Below the pieces are notes generated by a model, which had not been told where the DNA came from, searched no databases, and was given only the letters and a program-made list of their open reading frames with translations. 64,000 nucleotides of DNA, taken from Brockia lithotrophica. Lineage in GTDB: Bacteria > Bacillota > Bacilli > Thermicanales > DSM-22653. A program made the translations under genes and the position numbers. This document shows positions 63,666 to 64,000 of this stretch, one piece after another (within the stretch, counting starts at the first letter, position 1; each line of letters opens with the position of its first letter). The stretch covers positions 85,582 to 149,581 of the forward strand of contig NZ_RBIJ01000003.1 of NCBI RefSeq assembly GCF_003633725.1, in the 5' to 3' direction.

Positions 63666-63790
63666 CCGCTCACCTTCCCGGAAGGGAATCCTTGGCGCCC
63701 GCTCCGGGCAGAGGCGAGGAGAAGGAAGGCGACGATCCCCCACCGCTTCCTCTGCCGCACGGCCTTTCCCCCCACCCGATTCCCTTGCAA
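63666..63790 (-). pseudogene. yunB with a large internal deletion (right copy)
   Basis: The 3' end (63666-63700, matching 57046-57090) is joined directly to the 5' end (matching 57682-57730). About 590 bases, or nearly 200 codons, are missing, so only the N-terminal membrane segment and a few last codons remain. Confidence 0.85.
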
Positions 63791-63864
63791 GAAATCCTAT
63801 GCACCGCGCGTCCGAGAAAGGCGACGGCGGAGGAAACCTCCCGCATCTCCCCGCCACAAAAAGG

Positions 63865-63899
63865 GAATCCCTCGGCTTCTTTGAGAAGCCGAGGGATTC
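63865..63899 (-). terminator. Rho-independent terminator after sufB (right copy)
   Basis: A 15-bp stem with a five-base loop followed by CCTTTTTG on the minus strand, the duplicate of 57831-57865. It lies 33 bases after the sufB stop. Confidence 0.9.
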
Positions 63900-63931
63900 G
63901 CAAACAAGGCGGGAGCGACGCACGCCTGAGC

Positions 63932-64000
63932 TCAGCCAAGGCCGCCTTCGATCTCGAGTTCGATGAGCTTGTTGAGCTCTTGGGCGAAGACGAGGGGCAT
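63932..64000 (-). CDS. sufB: Fe-S cluster assembly protein SufB, partial (3' end)
   Basis: The last 22 codons read on the minus strand, MPLVFAQELNKLIELEIEGG followed by LG and a stop at 63932; the rest lies outside the window. The ending matches SufB (compare the Bacillus end ..AVEMNRLIKFEMEGSIG). Since the left copy is truncated, this one is probably the intact gene. Confidence 0.65.
   Translation of the reverse strand: MPLVFAQELNKLIELEIEGGLG

Larger units (their letters stand above)
63536..64000. repeat. Long direct repeat, right copy
   Basis: Second copy of 56910-57966, same orientation. It comprises the last about 130 bases of lytH, a yunB gene reduced to its ends, the terminator and the sufB 3' end, and continues past the window. 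The deletion joins two GAGGCGA motifs that in the left copy lie at 57085-57091 and 57675-57681. Confidence 0.9.

Overview
The window comes from a GC-rich, endospore-forming member of the Bacilli. Evidence for this includes the Bacillus-type order dnaE, malic enzyme, accD, accA, pfkA, pyk, citZ, icd, and several spore genes (ytrH, ytrI, two YheC/D-type ATP-grasp proteins, a YutH-like coat protein, lytH, yunB). Starts are often GTG or TTG behind strong Shine-Dalgarno sites. Two MqnE-type radical-SAM enzymes point to the futalosine route to menaquinone. GC content and gene set resemble thermophilic Bacilli such as Hydrogenibacillus or Brockia; that placement is inference. No rRNA, tRNA or CRISPR array was seen.

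Layout. 1-3371: AT-richer left edge with a partial type III-B-like CRISPR-Cas operon on the minus strand (cmr1, a RAMP gene, the 5' part of a cas10-like gene). 3617-16189: central carbon, fatty-acid and replication block on the minus strand, with overlapping or closely spaced genes. 16286-25495: ytrHI, ytoI, ytkL, a DUF445 gene, two ATP-grasp coat-type genes (the second fused in frame to proC) and an M20 dipeptidase. 25559-30035: a CssRS-like two-component system with an HtrA protease, then uppP. 30196-38008: GT4 glycosyltransferase, thiM-thiD-thiE, an RNase HI/MTAP fusion, a hypothetical and pepA. 38205-44245: branched-chain amino-acid ABC transporter livKK-HMGF. 44578-47693: an asparagine-synthetase-like protein and an MFS transporter. 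47825-50187: tandem mqnE paralogues. 50362-57724: yumC, yuiC, yuiD, yutH, yutF, a DUF3055 gene, lipA, lytH and yunB.

57898-64000 is a rearranged, AT-richer island. An SBP-permease-permease-ATPase ABC operon (the ugpBAEC order) is flanked by two direct copies of the lytH/yunB/sufB junction. The left copy keeps lytH and yunB but only the 3' end of sufB. The right copy has a lytH remnant, a yunB with about 590 bases deleted, and the 3' end of sufB running off the window. Next to the right copy lie an IS256-type transposase remnant, a frameshifted second SBP remnant and three tandem 11-bp boxes.

Most notable: a PDZ-like domain inserted in Cmr1, an RNase HI/MTAP fusion with no internal start in the linker, an in-frame ATP-grasp/ProC fusion, an asparagine-synthetase homologue without the glutaminase cysteine, and the duplication-flanked transporter island.
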